Shown here piece after piece: positions 44,864 through 53,796 of a DNA stretch of 64,000 bases (its first letter is position 1; each line of letters starts with the position of its first letter). The notes beneath the pieces are model-generated. The model made no database searches. It saw only the letters and a program-made list of their open reading frames with translations, and was not told where the DNA came from. Source of the stretch: Bacteroides gallinarum DSM 18171 = JCM 13658 (lineage in GTDB: Bacteria; Bacteroidota; Bacteroidia; Bacteroidales; Bacteroidaceae); contig NZ_KB894133.1 of NCBI RefSeq assembly GCF_000374365.1, forward strand, positions 30,558 through 94,557, written 5' to 3'. Position numbers and translations under genes: made by a program.

Positions 44864-46408
44864 ATGAGAAACAAACTATTATTCAGCAGTATCCTTTTAG
44901 CTGCATCCGTATCGGTGTCCGCACAAAAGAGTGCAACGATTACGCTCCATGCCGAACAAGGCAAACAGATTATTCCCAAAGAAATCTACGGCCAGTTTGC
45001 CGAACACCTGGGAACCTGCATCTATGGCGGGCTATGGGTAGGCGAAAACTCCGACATACCCAATATCAACGGCTACCGTACCGACGTGTTCAATGCCCTG
45101 AAAGAACTCCAAGTCCCCGTTCTCCGCTGGCCGGGCGGCTGCTTTGCCGACGAGTACCACTGGATGGACGGCATCGGTCCTAAGGAAAACCGCCCTAAAA
45201 TGGTAAACAACAACTGGGGCGGCACTATCGAGGACAACAGTTTCGGTACGCACGAGTTCCTCAACCTCTGCGAGATGCTGGGTTGCGAGCCTTACATCAG
45301 CGGCAACGTAGGCAGCGGAACCGTTGAGGAGCTTGCCAAATGGGTGGAATACATGACTTCCGACGGCGACTCCCCCATGGCGAACCTGCGCCGGAAGAAC
45401 GGCCGCGACAAGGCATGGAAGGTCAAGTACCTCGGCGTGGGCAATGAAAGCTGGGGTTGCGGCGGAAACATGCGCCCCGAATACTATGCCGACCTTTACC
45501 GCCGTTACTCCACCTACTGCCGCAACTACGACGGCAACCACCTGTTCAAGATAGCCAGCGGCGCCAGCGATTACGACTACAATTGGACGAAAGTGCTTAT
45601 GGAACGCGTAGGCAGCCGCATGAACGGCCTTTCGCTCCACTATTACACCGTGGCCGGCTGGAGCGGCAGTAAAGGCTCTGCAACGGAGTTCGACAAGGAC
45701 GATTATTACTGGACTATGGGCAAATGCCGCGAGATAGAAGACGTGTTGAAGAAGCACTGCGCCATTATGGACGAATACGACAAGGACAAGAACGTAGCCC
45801 TTATGCTCGACGAATGGGGAACATGGTGGGACGAAGAACCGGGTACAATCAAGGGACACCTCTACCAACAAAACACGCTGCGCGATGCGTTCGTGGCTTC
45901 CCTCTCCCTCGACATCTTCCATAAATACACCGACCGCCTGAAAATGGCGAACATAGCCCAGGTTGTCAACGTGCTCCAATCCATGATTCTGACCAAAGGC
46001 AAGGAAATGGTGCTGACCCCCACCTACTATGTTTTCAAGATGTACAAGGTGCACCAGGATGCCACTTACCTGCCCTTCGAGGGAGATTGCGAGCAGGTAA
46101 CCGTGCGCGACAACCGTACACTGCCCCTTATCAGTGCTACGGCATCCAAAGACAAGAACGGAAAAATCCATATTTCCCTGTCGAATGTTGATGTAGACAA
46201 CGAGCGGGAAGTTATTGTAAATCTGCCGGGAATACAGGCTAAAAAAGCGGTAGGCGAAATGCTGACCTCCGCCAAGATAACCGACTACAATTCTTTCGAA
46301 AATCCCGACAAAGTAAAATTGGTTCCTCTCAAAGAGATAAAAATCGATAAAGGAGTAATGAAAATCAAACTTCCCGCCAAATCGATTGTTACTGTCGAGT
46401 TACAGTAA
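44864..46408 (+). CDS. Secreted GH51 alpha-L-arabinofuranosidase
   Basis: The 514-residue protein has a signal peptide (residues 1-20) and the compact GH51 form. It shows the acid/base Glu195 in GVGNESWG, nucleophile Glu317 in [10 protein letters not shown], and a C-terminal beta domain. It would clip terminal alpha-arabinofuranose in the periplasm. It lacks the inserted binding domain of the GH51 at 17103. It closes the arabinose operon, and the next operon has its own promoter. A TTACACAACAT string upstream (44820-44830) is shared with the arabinose operon promoter. Confidence 0.93.
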   Translation: MRNKLLFSSILLAASVSVSAQKSATITLHAEQGKQIIPKEIYGQFAEHLGTCIYGGLWVGENSDIPNINGYRTDVFNALKELQVPVLRWPGGCFADEYHWMDGIGPKENRPKMVNNNWGGTIEDNSFGTHEFLNLCEMLGCEPYISGNVGSGTVEELAKWVEYMTSDGDSPMANLRRKNGRDKAWKVKYLGVGNESWGCGGNMRPEYYADLYRRYSTYCRNYDGNHLFKIASGASDYDYNWTKVLMERVGSRMNGLSLHYYTVAGWSGSKGSATEFDKDDYYWTMGKCREIEDVLKKHCAIMDEYDKDKNVALMLDEWGTWWDEEPGTIKGHLYQQNTLRDAFVASLSLDIFHKYTDRLKMANIAQVVNVLQSMILTKGKEMVLTPTYYVFKMYKVHQDATYLPFEGDCEQVTVRDNRTLPLISATASKDKNGKIHISLSNVDVDNEREVIVNLPGIQAKKAVGEMLTSAKITDYNSFENPDKVKLVPLKEIKIDKGVMKIKLPAKSIVTVELQ

Positions 46409-46483
46409 ATCAACGGTACGAACTTATTGTAATTTAAACAAGAAGCAGGCGGGAAAAGCAAGAAAAAAGAGCCGCTTTCTATG

Positions 46484-46513
46484 TTGCGAATTGCACATAA
46501 AGAGTTATCTTTG
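46484..46513 (+). promoter_or_regulatory. Promoter of the transketolase-rpiB operon
   Basis: TTG at 46484-46486 and TATCTTTG at 46506-46513 are separated by 19 bases. Transcription would start near 46520, leaving a leader of about 64 bases. It gives the pentose-phosphate genes expression independent of the arabinose operon. Confidence 0.75.
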
Positions 46514-46583
46514 TCCCTGTTAAGATTAACAAACAAGCTGTCAACCCGCTTATATAGCATTCAAATCATAACTATATTTTAAT

Positions 46584-48593
46584 ATGAACGACAAGAAACT
46601 TATGAACCTCGCAGCGGACAACATCCGTATCCTCGCTGCATCTATGGTCGAGAAAGCCAACTCCGGACACCCAGGCGGCGCTATGGGTGGAGCCGACTTC
46701 GTGAATGTACTCTTCTCCGAGTTCTTAGTGTACGACCCTGAGAATCCTGCCTGGGAAGGTCGCGACCGCTTCTTCCTCGACCCGGGACATATGTCACCGA
46801 TGCTTTATTCCACACTGGCGCTGACCGGCAAGTTTACGCTGGACGAGCTCAAAGAGTTCCGCCAATGGGGCAGCCCCACGCCGGGACATCCCGAGCGCGA
46901 CATCATGCGCGGCATCGAAAACACTTCCGGCCCGCTGGGACAAGGCCATACCTTCGCTGTGGGGGCAGCCATTGCCGCCAAGTTCATGAAAGCCCGTTTC
47001 GAAGAGGTAATGAACCAGACGATTTATGCCTATATCTCCGACGGCGGCATCCAGGAAGAGATTTCGCAGGGCGCAGGCCGCATTGCCGGTGCGCTGGGAC
47101 TGGATAACCTCATCATGTTCTACGATGCAAACGACATCCAGCTTTCTACCGAAACGAAAGACGTAACGATTGAAGATACCGCCCAGAAGTACGAGGCATG
47201 GGGCTGGAAAGTCATCAAAATCGACGGTAACGACGCAGACGCTATCCGCGACGCACTCAACCAGGCCAAAGCCGAGACCGAACGTCCTACACTGATTATC
47301 GGCCATACCGTTATGGGTAAAGGCGCCCGCAAAGCGGACGGCAGCAGCTACGAGGCCAACTGCGCCACTCACGGCGCTCCCCTGGGCGGCGACGCTTATG
47401 TAAATACAATCAAGAACCTGGGCGGCAACCCGGAAAATCCGTTCGTTATCTTCCCGGAAGTAGCCGAGCTTTATGCCAAGCGTGCTGCCGAACTGAAGAA
47501 AATCATGGCGGAAAAATATGCAGCCAAAGCTGCATGGGCAAAAGCCAACCCCGAAAAGGCCGCCAAGCTGGAGATGTTCTTCTCCGGCAAAGCTCCCGAA
47601 GTAAACTGGGCTGCTATCGAACAGAAAGCCAACACTGCTACACGCGCTGCATCGGCTACCGTATTGGGCGCCCTTGCCACCCAGGTAGAAAACATGGTGG
47701 TTGCTTCTGCCGACCTGTCCAACTCCGACAAGACGGACGGCTTCCTGAAAAAGACCCATGCCTTCAAGAAAGGCGACTTCAGCGGTGCATTCTTCCAGGC
47801 AGGCGTATCGGAACTGACAATGGCATGCTGCTGCATCGGTATGGCGCTGCACGGCGGTATCATTCCCGCTTGCGGAACATTCTTCGTATTCTCCGACTAC
47901 ATGAAACCCGCCGTACGTATGGCAGCCCTCATGGAAGTCCCCGTGAAGTTCATCTGGACGCACGACGCATTCCGCGTAGGCGAAGACGGTCCTACCCACG
48001 AACCGGTAGAGCAGGAAGCGCAAATCCGTTTAATGGAAAAGCTGAAGAATCACAAGGGACACAACTCCATGCTGGTACTTCGCCCGGCAGATGCGGAAGA
48101 AACAACCGTGGCATGGAAACTCGCCATGGAAAATACCTCTACGCCGACAGCTTTGATTTTCTCCCGCCAGAACATCGTCAACCTGCCTGCCGGAAACGAT
48201 TACAGCCAGGCGGCCAAAGGCGCGTACATCGTAGCCGGTTCGGACGAAAACCCGGATGTTATCCTCGTTGCTTCCGGTTCGGAAGTAGCCACGCTGGTAG
48301 CCGGTGCAGAATTGCTGCGTAAAGACGGCATCAAGCTCCGCATCGTATCTGCCCCGTCCGAAGGTTTGTTCCGCAGCCAGGCTCCGGGTTATCAGGAAAC
48401 GATTATTCCGGCAGATGCGAAGGTGTTCGGCCTCACAGCCGGTTTGCCCGTTACGCTGGAAGGCCTGGTAGGTGTTCACGGCAAGGTTTGGGGATTGGAG
48501 TCATTCGGTTTCTCCGCTCCTTACAAGGTGTTGGACGAAAAGCTGGGCTTCACGGCGGAGAATGTGTACAAACAGGTAAAATCAATGATTTAA
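46584..48593 (+). CDS. tkt: Transketolase
   Basis: This 669-residue thiamine-diphosphate enzyme has NSGHPGGAMGGADF (about 27-40), DPGHMSPMLYS, GPLGQGHTFAVGAA, the ISDGGIQEEISQGA cofactor loop and the pyrimidine-domain DAFRVGEDGPTHEPVEQ. It shuttles two-carbon units in the non-oxidative pentose phosphate pathway and takes up xylulose 5-phosphate from arabinose. The length is typical. It sits just after the arabinose operon with its own promoter and is followed by rpiB 87 bases later. Confidence 0.96.
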   Translation: MNDKKLMNLAADNIRILAASMVEKANSGHPGGAMGGADFVNVLFSEFLVYDPENPAWEGRDRFFLDPGHMSPMLYSTLALTGKFTLDELKEFRQWGSPTPGHPERDIMRGIENTSGPLGQGHTFAVGAAIAAKFMKARFEEVMNQTIYAYISDGGIQEEISQGAGRIAGALGLDNLIMFYDANDIQLSTETKDVTIEDTAQKYEAWGWKVIKIDGNDADAIRDALNQAKAETERPTLIIGHTVMGKGARKADGSSYEANCATHGAPLGGDAYVNTIKNLGGNPENPFVIFPEVAELYAKRAAELKKIMAEKYAAKAAWAKANPEKAAKLEMFFSGKAPEVNWAAIEQKANTATRAASATVLGALATQVENMVVASADLSNSDKTDGFLKKTHAFKKGDFSGAFFQAGVSELTMACCCIGMALHGGIIPACGTFFVFSDYMKPAVRMAALMEVPVKFIWTHDAFRVGEDGPTHEPVEQEAQIRLMEKLKNHKGHNSMLVLRPADAEETTVAWKLAMENTSTPTALIFSRQNIVNLPAGNDYSQAAKGAYIVAGSDENPDVILVASGSEVATLVAGAELLRKDGIKLRIVSAPSEGLFRSQAPGYQETIIPADAKVFGLTAGLPVTLEGLVGVHGKVWGLESFGFSAPYKVLDEKLGFTAENVYKQVKSMI

Positions 48594-48594
48594 C

Positions 48595-48641
48595 AAAAAG
48601 CGGATGATAGGATAAGGTGGTAAGGCGCTTTACCGCTTTTT
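48595..48641 (+). terminator. Hairpin between transketolase and rpiB
   Basis: AAAAAGCGG at 48595-48603 pairs with 48633-48641, and inner GGTAA/TTACC elements give alternative pairings. The stem ends in T, so partial termination before rpiB is possible. Confidence 0.5.
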
Positions 48642-48680
48642 ACCACTTTATCGCTCTTTCGCTTTATCGCTTTATATTAT

Positions 48681-49118
48681 ATGAAAACAATTGGACTTTG
48701 TTCCGACCACGCCGGATTCGAACTGAAAGAATATGTCCGCGGTTGGCTGGAAGTAAAAGGCTGGCCTTACAAAGACTACGGGACTTACTCTACCGAGAGT
48801 TGCGACTATCCCGACTTTGCCCACCGACTGGCACAAGCCGTCGAAGCGGGCGAGTGTTATCCGGGAATCGCTATCTGCGGCAGCGGAAACGGTATCAACA
48901 TGACGCTCAACAAGCATCAGGGTATCCGTGCAGCTCTTTGCTGGACTGCGGAAATCGCTCACTTGTCCCGCCAGCATAACGATGCCAATGTCCTCGTCAT
49001 GCCGGGACGCTTCATCAGTACCGAAGAAGCGGATATGATTATGACGGAGTTCTTCAATACTCCGTTCGAGGGCGGACGCCACCAACGGCGGATAGACAAG
49101 ATACCGGTAAAAGAATAA
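48681..49118 (+). CDS. rpiB: Ribose 5-phosphate isomerase B
   Basis: The 145-residue protein has GLCSDHAGFELKEYV (about 5-19), YPDFA, and AICGSGNGINMTLNK with the catalytic Cys, then the HNDANVLVMPGRFI segment. It interconverts ribose 5-phosphate and ribulose 5-phosphate. The length and motifs are standard for RpiB (LacA/RpiB family). It is grouped with transketolase. Confidence 0.96.
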   Translation: MKTIGLCSDHAGFELKEYVRGWLEVKGWPYKDYGTYSTESCDYPDFAHRLAQAVEAGECYPGIAICGSGNGINMTLNKHQGIRAALCWTAEIAHLSRQHNDANVLVMPGRFISTEEADMIMTEFFNTPFEGGRHQRRIDKIPVKE

Positions 49119-49153
49119 TCCCTCAATCAAGGGAGTCCTTCGACCGGTTGCTT

Positions 49154-49248
49154 TCATCCCGTAAGACGGATAGATTTATCCCGTGAGCTAAAAAAAATCA
49201 TCCCATGAGACGAAATAAATTGTCTCATGGGATGATTTTTTTTAGCTC
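49154..49248. repeat. Three 22-bp tandem repeats ending in a perfect 27-bp hairpin
   Basis: Related 14-base cores start at 49154, 49176 and 49198 (TCATCCCGTAAGAC, TTATCCCGTGAGCT, TCATCCCATGAGAC), exactly 22 bases apart. An inverted copy lies at 49222-49235. The arms 49185-49211 and 49222-49248 form a perfect 27-bp stem with a 10-base loop and an A8/T8 tract, which should terminate transcription on both strands. Confidence 0.8.
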
Positions 49249-49330
49249 GGGAGGCGGATTTCCCGCCTCCCCAATCAAATATTACACACTTTCAATCAAA
49301 AACTAACCCTCGCCATTTGGAGAGTTTTCC

Positions 49331-49338
49331 TACTTTTG
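49331..49338 (+). promoter_or_regulatory. Candidate -7 element for the GH28 gene
   Basis: TACTTTTG matches TAnnTTTG 48 bases before the GH28 start. A TTTG at 49316-49319 is too close to serve as -33, so regulation by an activator is possible. Confidence 0.4.
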
Positions 49339-49385
49339 CCAACGTAATCTAATTACCATTTTAAAGAAACATAAAAGAAAAACGC

Positions 49386-50789
49386 ATGAAGAAAGTAATC
49401 GGAATCATCTCCCTGCTTCTATCGGTAACCCTGGCAACAGCCAATCCGGTAGATTTCGACAAGGCATTCAAGGAAAGTGCCAAAATAGAGAAACAAATCA
49501 AGAAAACATCCTTTCCCGACCGTACCTATCTCATCACGGATTTCGGTGCGAAGCCCGATACGCCGGACGAGCCTTGCCATGAAGCTATCAACCAGGCTAT
49601 CGTAACATGCAGCTTGAATGGCGGCGGAACGGTAGTAGTGCCCAAAGGAACTTTCTACACAGGTCCTATCACCCTGAAAAGCAATGTAAACTTCCATGTG
49701 GAAGAAGGCGCCGTGCTGAAATTCTCAACCGACCAAAGCCTTTACTTCCCCGGGGTGATTACCCGCTGGGAAGGTCTGGACTGCTACAACGCCCGTCCGT
49801 TGATATATGCGTACGGTGAAACCAACATCGCCATTACCGGCAAAGGTACAATCGACGGACAAGGTTCCAAAGAGGCCTGGTGGCCGATGTGCGGTTCTCC
49901 CCGCTACGGCTGGAAAGAAGGAATGGTAGCCCAGCGCAATGGCGGACGCGAACGCCTGCTGATGTACGGCGAAACCTCCACTCCTATCTACAAACGCATC
50001 ATGAAACCCGAGGACGGCATGCGTCCGCAACTTATCAACCTCTACTCCTGCAACACGATACTGATAGAGGACGTAACCCTGCTGAACTCTCCGTTCTGGG
50101 TTATCCACCCGCTGTTTTGCGAAAGCCTTATCGTGCGCGGCGTGCATGTATTCAACCGTGGTCCCAACGGAGACGGCTGCGACCCGGAATCTTGCAAAAA
50201 CGTGCTGATAGAGAACTGTACTTTCGATACGGGCGATGACTGCATAGCCATTAAGTCCGGACGCAACCAGGACGGACGCAAATGGAACATCCCCAGCGAA
50301 AATATCATCGTACGCAACTGTTTTATGAAGAACGGCCACGGCGGTGTAGTTATCGGCAGTGAGATTTCCGGCGGTTACCGCAACCTCTTCGTAGAGAACT
50401 GCCGTATGGACAGCCCGAACTTAGACCGCGTAATCCGCATCAAGACCAGTACCTGCCGCGGTGGACTGATAGAGAACGTATTCGTACGCAACGTCACCGT
50501 CGGCCAGTGTCGCGAAGCCGTACTGCGCATCAACCTGCAATACGAAAACCGTGAAAAGTGCAACCGTGGCTATGCTCCCACCGTGCGCAACGTACACCTC
50601 AAAAACGTAACCTGCGAAAAGAGCAAGCTCGGCGTGCTCATTATCGGACTCGACGACGACAAGCATGTTTACAATGTAAGTGTGGAAGATTCCCGTTTCA
50701 ATAACGTAGAAAAAGGCGGTAATCAGATAAAAGGAGCAAAAGACATTACGTTCAAGAATTTGTATATAAACGGGGAGCTTGTAAAATAA
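49386..50789 (+). CDS. Secreted GH28 polygalacturonase-type enzyme
   Basis: The 467-residue protein has a signal peptide (residues 1-19) and a parallel beta-helix. The GH28 catalytic motifs are visible in order: NGDGCDPES, TGDDCIAIKSG, GHGGVVIGSE and RIKTS. Family members hydrolyse galacturonate or rhamnogalacturonan linkages. This sequence type is often an exo-acting enzyme on pectin fragments, but the exact bond cannot be told. It stands alone between two repeat arrays, so it is a single-gene unit. Its pectin role fits the arabinan locus, because arabinan is a pectin side chain. Confidence 0.9.
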   Translation: MKKVIGIISLLLSVTLATANPVDFDKAFKESAKIEKQIKKTSFPDRTYLITDFGAKPDTPDEPCHEAINQAIVTCSLNGGGTVVVPKGTFYTGPITLKSNVNFHVEEGAVLKFSTDQSLYFPGVITRWEGLDCYNARPLIYAYGETNIAITGKGTIDGQGSKEAWWPMCGSPRYGWKEGMVAQRNGGRERLLMYGETSTPIYKRIMKPEDGMRPQLINLYSCNTILIEDVTLLNSPFWVIHPLFCESLIVRGVHVFNRGPNGDGCDPESCKNVLIENCTFDTGDDCIAIKSGRNQDGRKWNIPSENIIVRNCFMKNGHGGVVIGSEISGGYRNLFVENCRMDSPNLDRVIRIKTSTCRGGLIENVFVRNVTVGQCREAVLRINLQYENREKCNRGYAPTVRNVHLKNVTCEKSKLGVLIIGLDDDKHVYNVSVEDSRFNNVEKGGNQIKGAKDITFKNLYINGELVK

Positions 50790-50863
50790 CCGATAAGCTA
50801 TCGATAAGCTACACCGGGTTTTAAAAGTAGCATCGATATATAGAAATTACAGATTTGCTAAGG

Positions 50864-50923
50864 AATAATCCCTTTGTCGCGCTTTGTATAGTAATAAACC
50901 AAGGCCAAGACAAAGGGATTATT
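50864..50923 (+). terminator. Terminator-like stem after the GH28 gene
   Basis: AATAATCCCTTTGTC at 50864-50878 pairs perfectly with 50909-50923 (15 bp, 30-base loop). The following bases are only partly T-rich (ATATCTC). Confidence 0.55.
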
Positions 50924-50932
50924 ATATCTCCC

Positions 50933-51057
50933 GAATACCCGGGGTTAGCAAAGCAAACACCGGGAGTTTGCTCCTGAAATGCCGGAGCTTTACGGCATAA
51001 ACGCCGGGAGTATGGGAAGCAAACGCCTGATGTTTCGGACGCAAACGCCCGGAGTAA
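50933..51057. repeat. Degenerate tandem repeat array, exact 22-bp period
   Basis: Cores of the type AAACGCCGGGAGTNT start at 50955, 50977, 50999, 51021 and 51043, each exactly 22 bases after the last. A weaker unit starts at 50933. Each unit has a roughly palindromic CC/GG centre and a variable 7-base spacer. The array lies between the GH28 gene and the ferredoxin oxidoreductase operon and encodes no ORF I trust. Together with the stem at 50864-50923 it accounts for most of this 383-base gap. Confidence 0.75.
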
Positions 51058-51110
51058 AGAAAAACAAGATACGCGGCCGTCTCCTTATTTTCTTATTTTT
51101 CACAGTAAAG

Positions 51111-51143
51111 TTGGCTATCGTCTTTAAATAAAAACTATCTTTG
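51111..51143 (+). promoter_or_regulatory. Promoter of the 2-oxoacid:ferredoxin oxidoreductase operon
   Basis: TTG at 51111-51113 and TATCTTTG at 51136-51143 are 22 bases apart, with the first ATG about 30 bases downstream. Confidence 0.65.
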
Positions 51144-51172
51144 TACTTCAATAATCCGGAACTCAGAATGAT

Positions 51173-51448
51173 ATGGAGCAACTAAATACCATAAAAGAGC
51201 TTATCAATCAGGGAAATGTGGAGCAGGCCATTCTTCAGCTCGACGAAATACTTAAAACCGATTTTCCCGGAAAAGACGAAGCTTATTACCTCCGTGGAAA
51301 TGCTTACCGTAAACAGAGCAACTGGCAGCAGGCGCTGAACAACTACCGCTATGCTATCGACCTCAATCCGGACAGCCCTGCCCGGCAAGCCTACGATATG
51401 GTAATGGATATTCTGAACTTCTTCCATAAGGACATGTACAATCAATAA
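51173..51448 (+). CDS. Small TPR protein at the head of the oxidoreductase operon
   Basis: The 91-residue protein holds about two tetratricopeptide repeats (EAYYLRGNAYRKQSNWQQAL, then LNNYRYAIDLNPDSP). It has no signal peptide. It precedes the ferredoxin subunit by 16 bases and is first after the operon promoter. It might help assemble the complex, but this is only inferred from position. Confidence 0.8.
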   Translation: MEQLNTIKELINQGNVEQAILQLDEILKTDFPGKDEAYYLRGNAYRKQSNWQQALNNYRYAIDLNPDSPARQAYDMVMDILNFFHKDMYNQ

Positions 51449-51464
51449 TAAAAGAACGTAAATT

Positions 51465-51692
51465 ATGGCAAAAATCAAAGGAGCAATCGTAGTGGACACC
51501 GAACGTTGCAAAGGCTGCAACCTATGTGTCGTGGCTTGTCCGCTCAATGTAATAGCCCTCACCAAGGAGGTGAATGTAAAAGGGTATAACTATGCCCACC
51601 AGATATTGGAAGATACCTGCAACGGATGCAGTTCGTGCGCAACCGTATGTCCGGACGGATGTATCTCGGTTTATAAAGTAAAAGTAGAATAA
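51465..51692 (+). CDS. Ferredoxin-type subunit of 2-oxoacid:ferredoxin oxidoreductase
   Basis: The 75-residue protein has two [4Fe-4S] motifs, CKGCNLCVVACP (about 17-28) and CNGCSSCATVCP (about 51-62). It is the delta-type electron-transfer subunit of the enzyme encoded by the following genes. It lies 11 bases before the alpha subunit gene. The function is cytoplasmic. Confidence 0.9.
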   Translation: MAKIKGAIVVDTERCKGCNLCVVACPLNVIALTKEVNVKGYNYAHQILEDTCNGCSSCATVCPDGCISVYKVKVE

Positions 51693-51703
51693 ATAAGAAG
51701 AAT

Positions 51704-52789
51704 ATGGCAGAAGAAGTTGTATTAATGAAAGGAAACGAAGCTATCGCCCATGCAGCTATCCGCTGCGGCGCCGACGGATACTTCGGCTATCCTATTACCC
51801 CCCAATCGGAAGTGTTGGAAACTCTTGCCGAACTGAAACCGTGGGAAACCACCGGTATGGTAGTGCTCCAGGCAGAAAGTGAAGTGGCAGCTATTAATAT
51901 GGTGTACGGCGGCGCCGGAAGCGGAAAAATGGTAATGACCTCTTCGTCCAGCCCCGGTGTCAGCCTCAAGCAGGAAGGTATCTCCTACATTGCAGGAGCC
52001 GAACTGCCGTGTTTGATTGTAAACGTAATGCGCGGCGGTCCCGGACTCGGGACTATCCAGCCCAGCCAGGCGGACTATTTCCAGACGGTAAAAGGCGGCG
52101 GACACGGCGACTACCGCCTCATTGCCCTCGCACCCGCTTCCGTACAGGAAATGGCAGACTTCGTGAGCCTGGGCTTCGAACTCGCCTTCAAATACCGCAA
52201 TCCGGCAATCATCCTCGCCGACGGCGTAATAGGGCAGATGATGGAAAAGGTTGTCCTGCCTCCGCAAAAGCCGCGCCGTACGGATGCCGAAGTCATCGAG
52301 CAATGCCCGTGGGCCACTACCGGCAGAACCAACGGCCGCAAGCCCAACATCATCACCTCCCTGGAGCTGAAGCCGGAAGAAATGGAGAAGAACAATATCC
52401 GCTTCCAGGCCAAGTACAAAGAAATCGAAGAAAACGAAGTACGCTTCGAGGAAATACACTGCGAAGATGCCGAATACCTGATTGTAGCTTTCGGCTCTAT
52501 GGCGCGTATCGGCCAGAAAGCTATGGAGCTGGCACGCGAAGAAGGCATCAAGGTCGGAATGCTCCGTCCTATCACCCTCTGGCCTTTCCCCACCAAAGCC
52601 ATTGCCGCCTATGCCGACAAGGTAAAAGGCATGCTGGTTACCGAGTTGAATGCCGGACAAATGATTGAGGACGTGCGCCTGGCGGTAAACGGGAAAGTGA
52701 AAGTGGAACATTTCGGACGTCTCGGCGGTATCGTACCCGACCCGGATGAGATTGTAACGGCGCTGAAAGAAAAACTGATTTCAAGATAA
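51704..52789 (+). CDS. vorB: 2-oxoacid:ferredoxin oxidoreductase, alpha subunit (VorB/KorA type)
   Basis: The 361-residue protein has the pyruvate:ferredoxin oxidoreductase pyrimidine-binding domain (FGYPITPQSEVLE, QAESEVAAINMVYGGAGSG, TSSSSPGVSLKQEG) and a C-terminal transketolase-like domain (VGMLRPITLWPFP, TELNAGQM). It pairs with the beta subunit at 53013 to oxidise or reductively make a 2-oxoacid with CoA and ferredoxin. Branched-chain 2-oxoacids (Vor) or 2-oxoglutarate (Kor) are both possible, and sequence alone does not decide. Confidence 0.88.
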   Translation: MAEEVVLMKGNEAIAHAAIRCGADGYFGYPITPQSEVLETLAELKPWETTGMVVLQAESEVAAINMVYGGAGSGKMVMTSSSSPGVSLKQEGISYIAGAELPCLIVNVMRGGPGLGTIQPSQADYFQTVKGGGHGDYRLIALAPASVQEMADFVSLGFELAFKYRNPAIILADGVIGQMMEKVVLPPQKPRRTDAEVIEQCPWATTGRTNGRKPNIITSLELKPEEMEKNNIRFQAKYKEIEENEVRFEEIHCEDAEYLIVAFGSMARIGQKAMELAREEGIKVGMLRPITLWPFPTKAIAAYADKVKGMLVTELNAGQMIEDVRLAVNGKVKVEHFGRLGGIVPDPDEIVTALKEKLISR

Positions 52790-52826
52790 ATCGTAAACAG
52801 TAAATAACCAAATCGTAAATAAAGCG

Positions 52827-53000
52827 ATGAATCCTGATAAAATAAGAAACGTACTGAACATACTCTTCATGATACTTGCCCTGGCGGCTATCATCGTGTA
52901 CTTTGCTGCAAGAGACGACTTCAAACTGTTTTTATACGTTTGCGGCGCGGCTATATTCGTGAAGCTCATGGAGTTCTTCATACGGTTCACCAACAGATAA
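52827..53000 (+). CDS. 57-residue two-helix membrane protein inside the oxidoreductase operon
   Basis: I translated this from the ATG at 52827 to TAA at 52998. It has two hydrophobic helices (NILFMILALAAIIVYFAA, about 11-28, and LFLYVCGAAIFVKLMEFF, about 34-51) joined by a short charged turn (RDDFK). It fits neatly between the alpha and beta subunit genes, with the beta gene starting 12 bases after its stop. I do not recognise the family. It may tether the soluble enzyme to the membrane, but this is inference from the gene order. Confidence 0.75.
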   Translation: MNPDKIRNVLNILFMILALAAIIVYFAARDDFKLFLYVCGAAIFVKLMEFFIRFTNR

Positions 53001-53012
53001 GGAGAAGTGATT

Positions 53013-53774
53013 ATGACAAAAGAAGATATTATCAAACCTGAGAACCTGGTTGCCAAGAAACCGACTCTGATGAACGATAATCCCATGCATTACTGTCCGG
53101 GATGTAGCCACGGCGTGGTTCATAAACTGATTGCCGAAGTAATCGAAGAAATGGGAATGGAAGATAAAGCCATAGGTATCTCCCCCGTGGGATGCGCTGT
53201 GTTTATCTACAACTACATAGACATCGACTGGCAGGAAGCCGCCCACGGACGTGCTCCCGCCCTTGCCACCGCTATCAAACGCCTTTGGCCGGACCGTCTG
53301 GTATTTACCTACCAGGGCGACGGCGACCTGGCATGTATAGGTACTGCCGAAACCATTCATGCACTGAACCGCGGCGAGAATATAACCATTGTCTTTATCA
53401 ACAACGCTATCTACGGCATGACCGGCGGGCAAATGGCTCCTACCACCCTTGTAGGCATGAAAACCTCTACCAGCCCTTACGGACGCGATGTGCACCTGCA
53501 TGGTTATCCCCTGAAGATTGCAGACATCGCCGCCCAACTGGAAGGTACGGCATACGTTACCCGCCAGAGCGTGGAAACCGTTCCCGCTATCCGCAAGGCG
53601 AAGAAGGCTATCCGCAAGGCGTTCGAGAACTCCATGGCAGGCAAAGGTTCCAACCTCGTGGAAATCGTTTCTACCTGTAACTCCGGCTGGAAGATGTCTC
53701 CGGAGAAATCGAACAAATGGATGCAAGAGAATATGTTCCCCTTCTATCCACTGGGTGATTTGAAAGATAAATAA
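53013..53774 (+). CDS. 2-oxoacid:ferredoxin oxidoreductase, beta subunit
   Basis: I chose the ATG at 53013 (253 residues), because AAGGAGAAG lies at 52999-53007. A GTG at 53007 is in frame but overlaps that ribosome site. The protein carries the thiamine-diphosphate motif GDGDLACIG ... INN (about 107-132) and an N-terminal YCPGCSHG segment, as in KorB/VorA proteins. It binds the cofactor and works with the alpha subunit. The gamma gene follows 22 bases later. Confidence 0.9.
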   Translation: MTKEDIIKPENLVAKKPTLMNDNPMHYCPGCSHGVVHKLIAEVIEEMGMEDKAIGISPVGCAVFIYNYIDIDWQEAAHGRAPALATAIKRLWPDRLVFTYQGDGDLACIGTAETIHALNRGENITIVFINNAIYGMTGGQMAPTTLVGMKTSTSPYGRDVHLHGYPLKIADIAAQLEGTAYVTRQSVETVPAIRKAKKAIRKAFENSMAGKGSNLVEIVSTCNSGWKMSPEKSNKWMQENMFPFYPLGDLKDK

Positions 53775-53796
53775 GGATGCTAAAAACAGAAGAACA

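Noticed and set aside
45032..46171. 379-codon minus-strand frame
   Set aside because: Antisense to the GH51 gene at 44864; Val/Ala/His-rich shadow of a high-G+C codon pattern.
50933..51057. CRISPR array
   Set aside because: The repeat units are degenerate and the spacers would be only 7 bases long; no cas genes are present.
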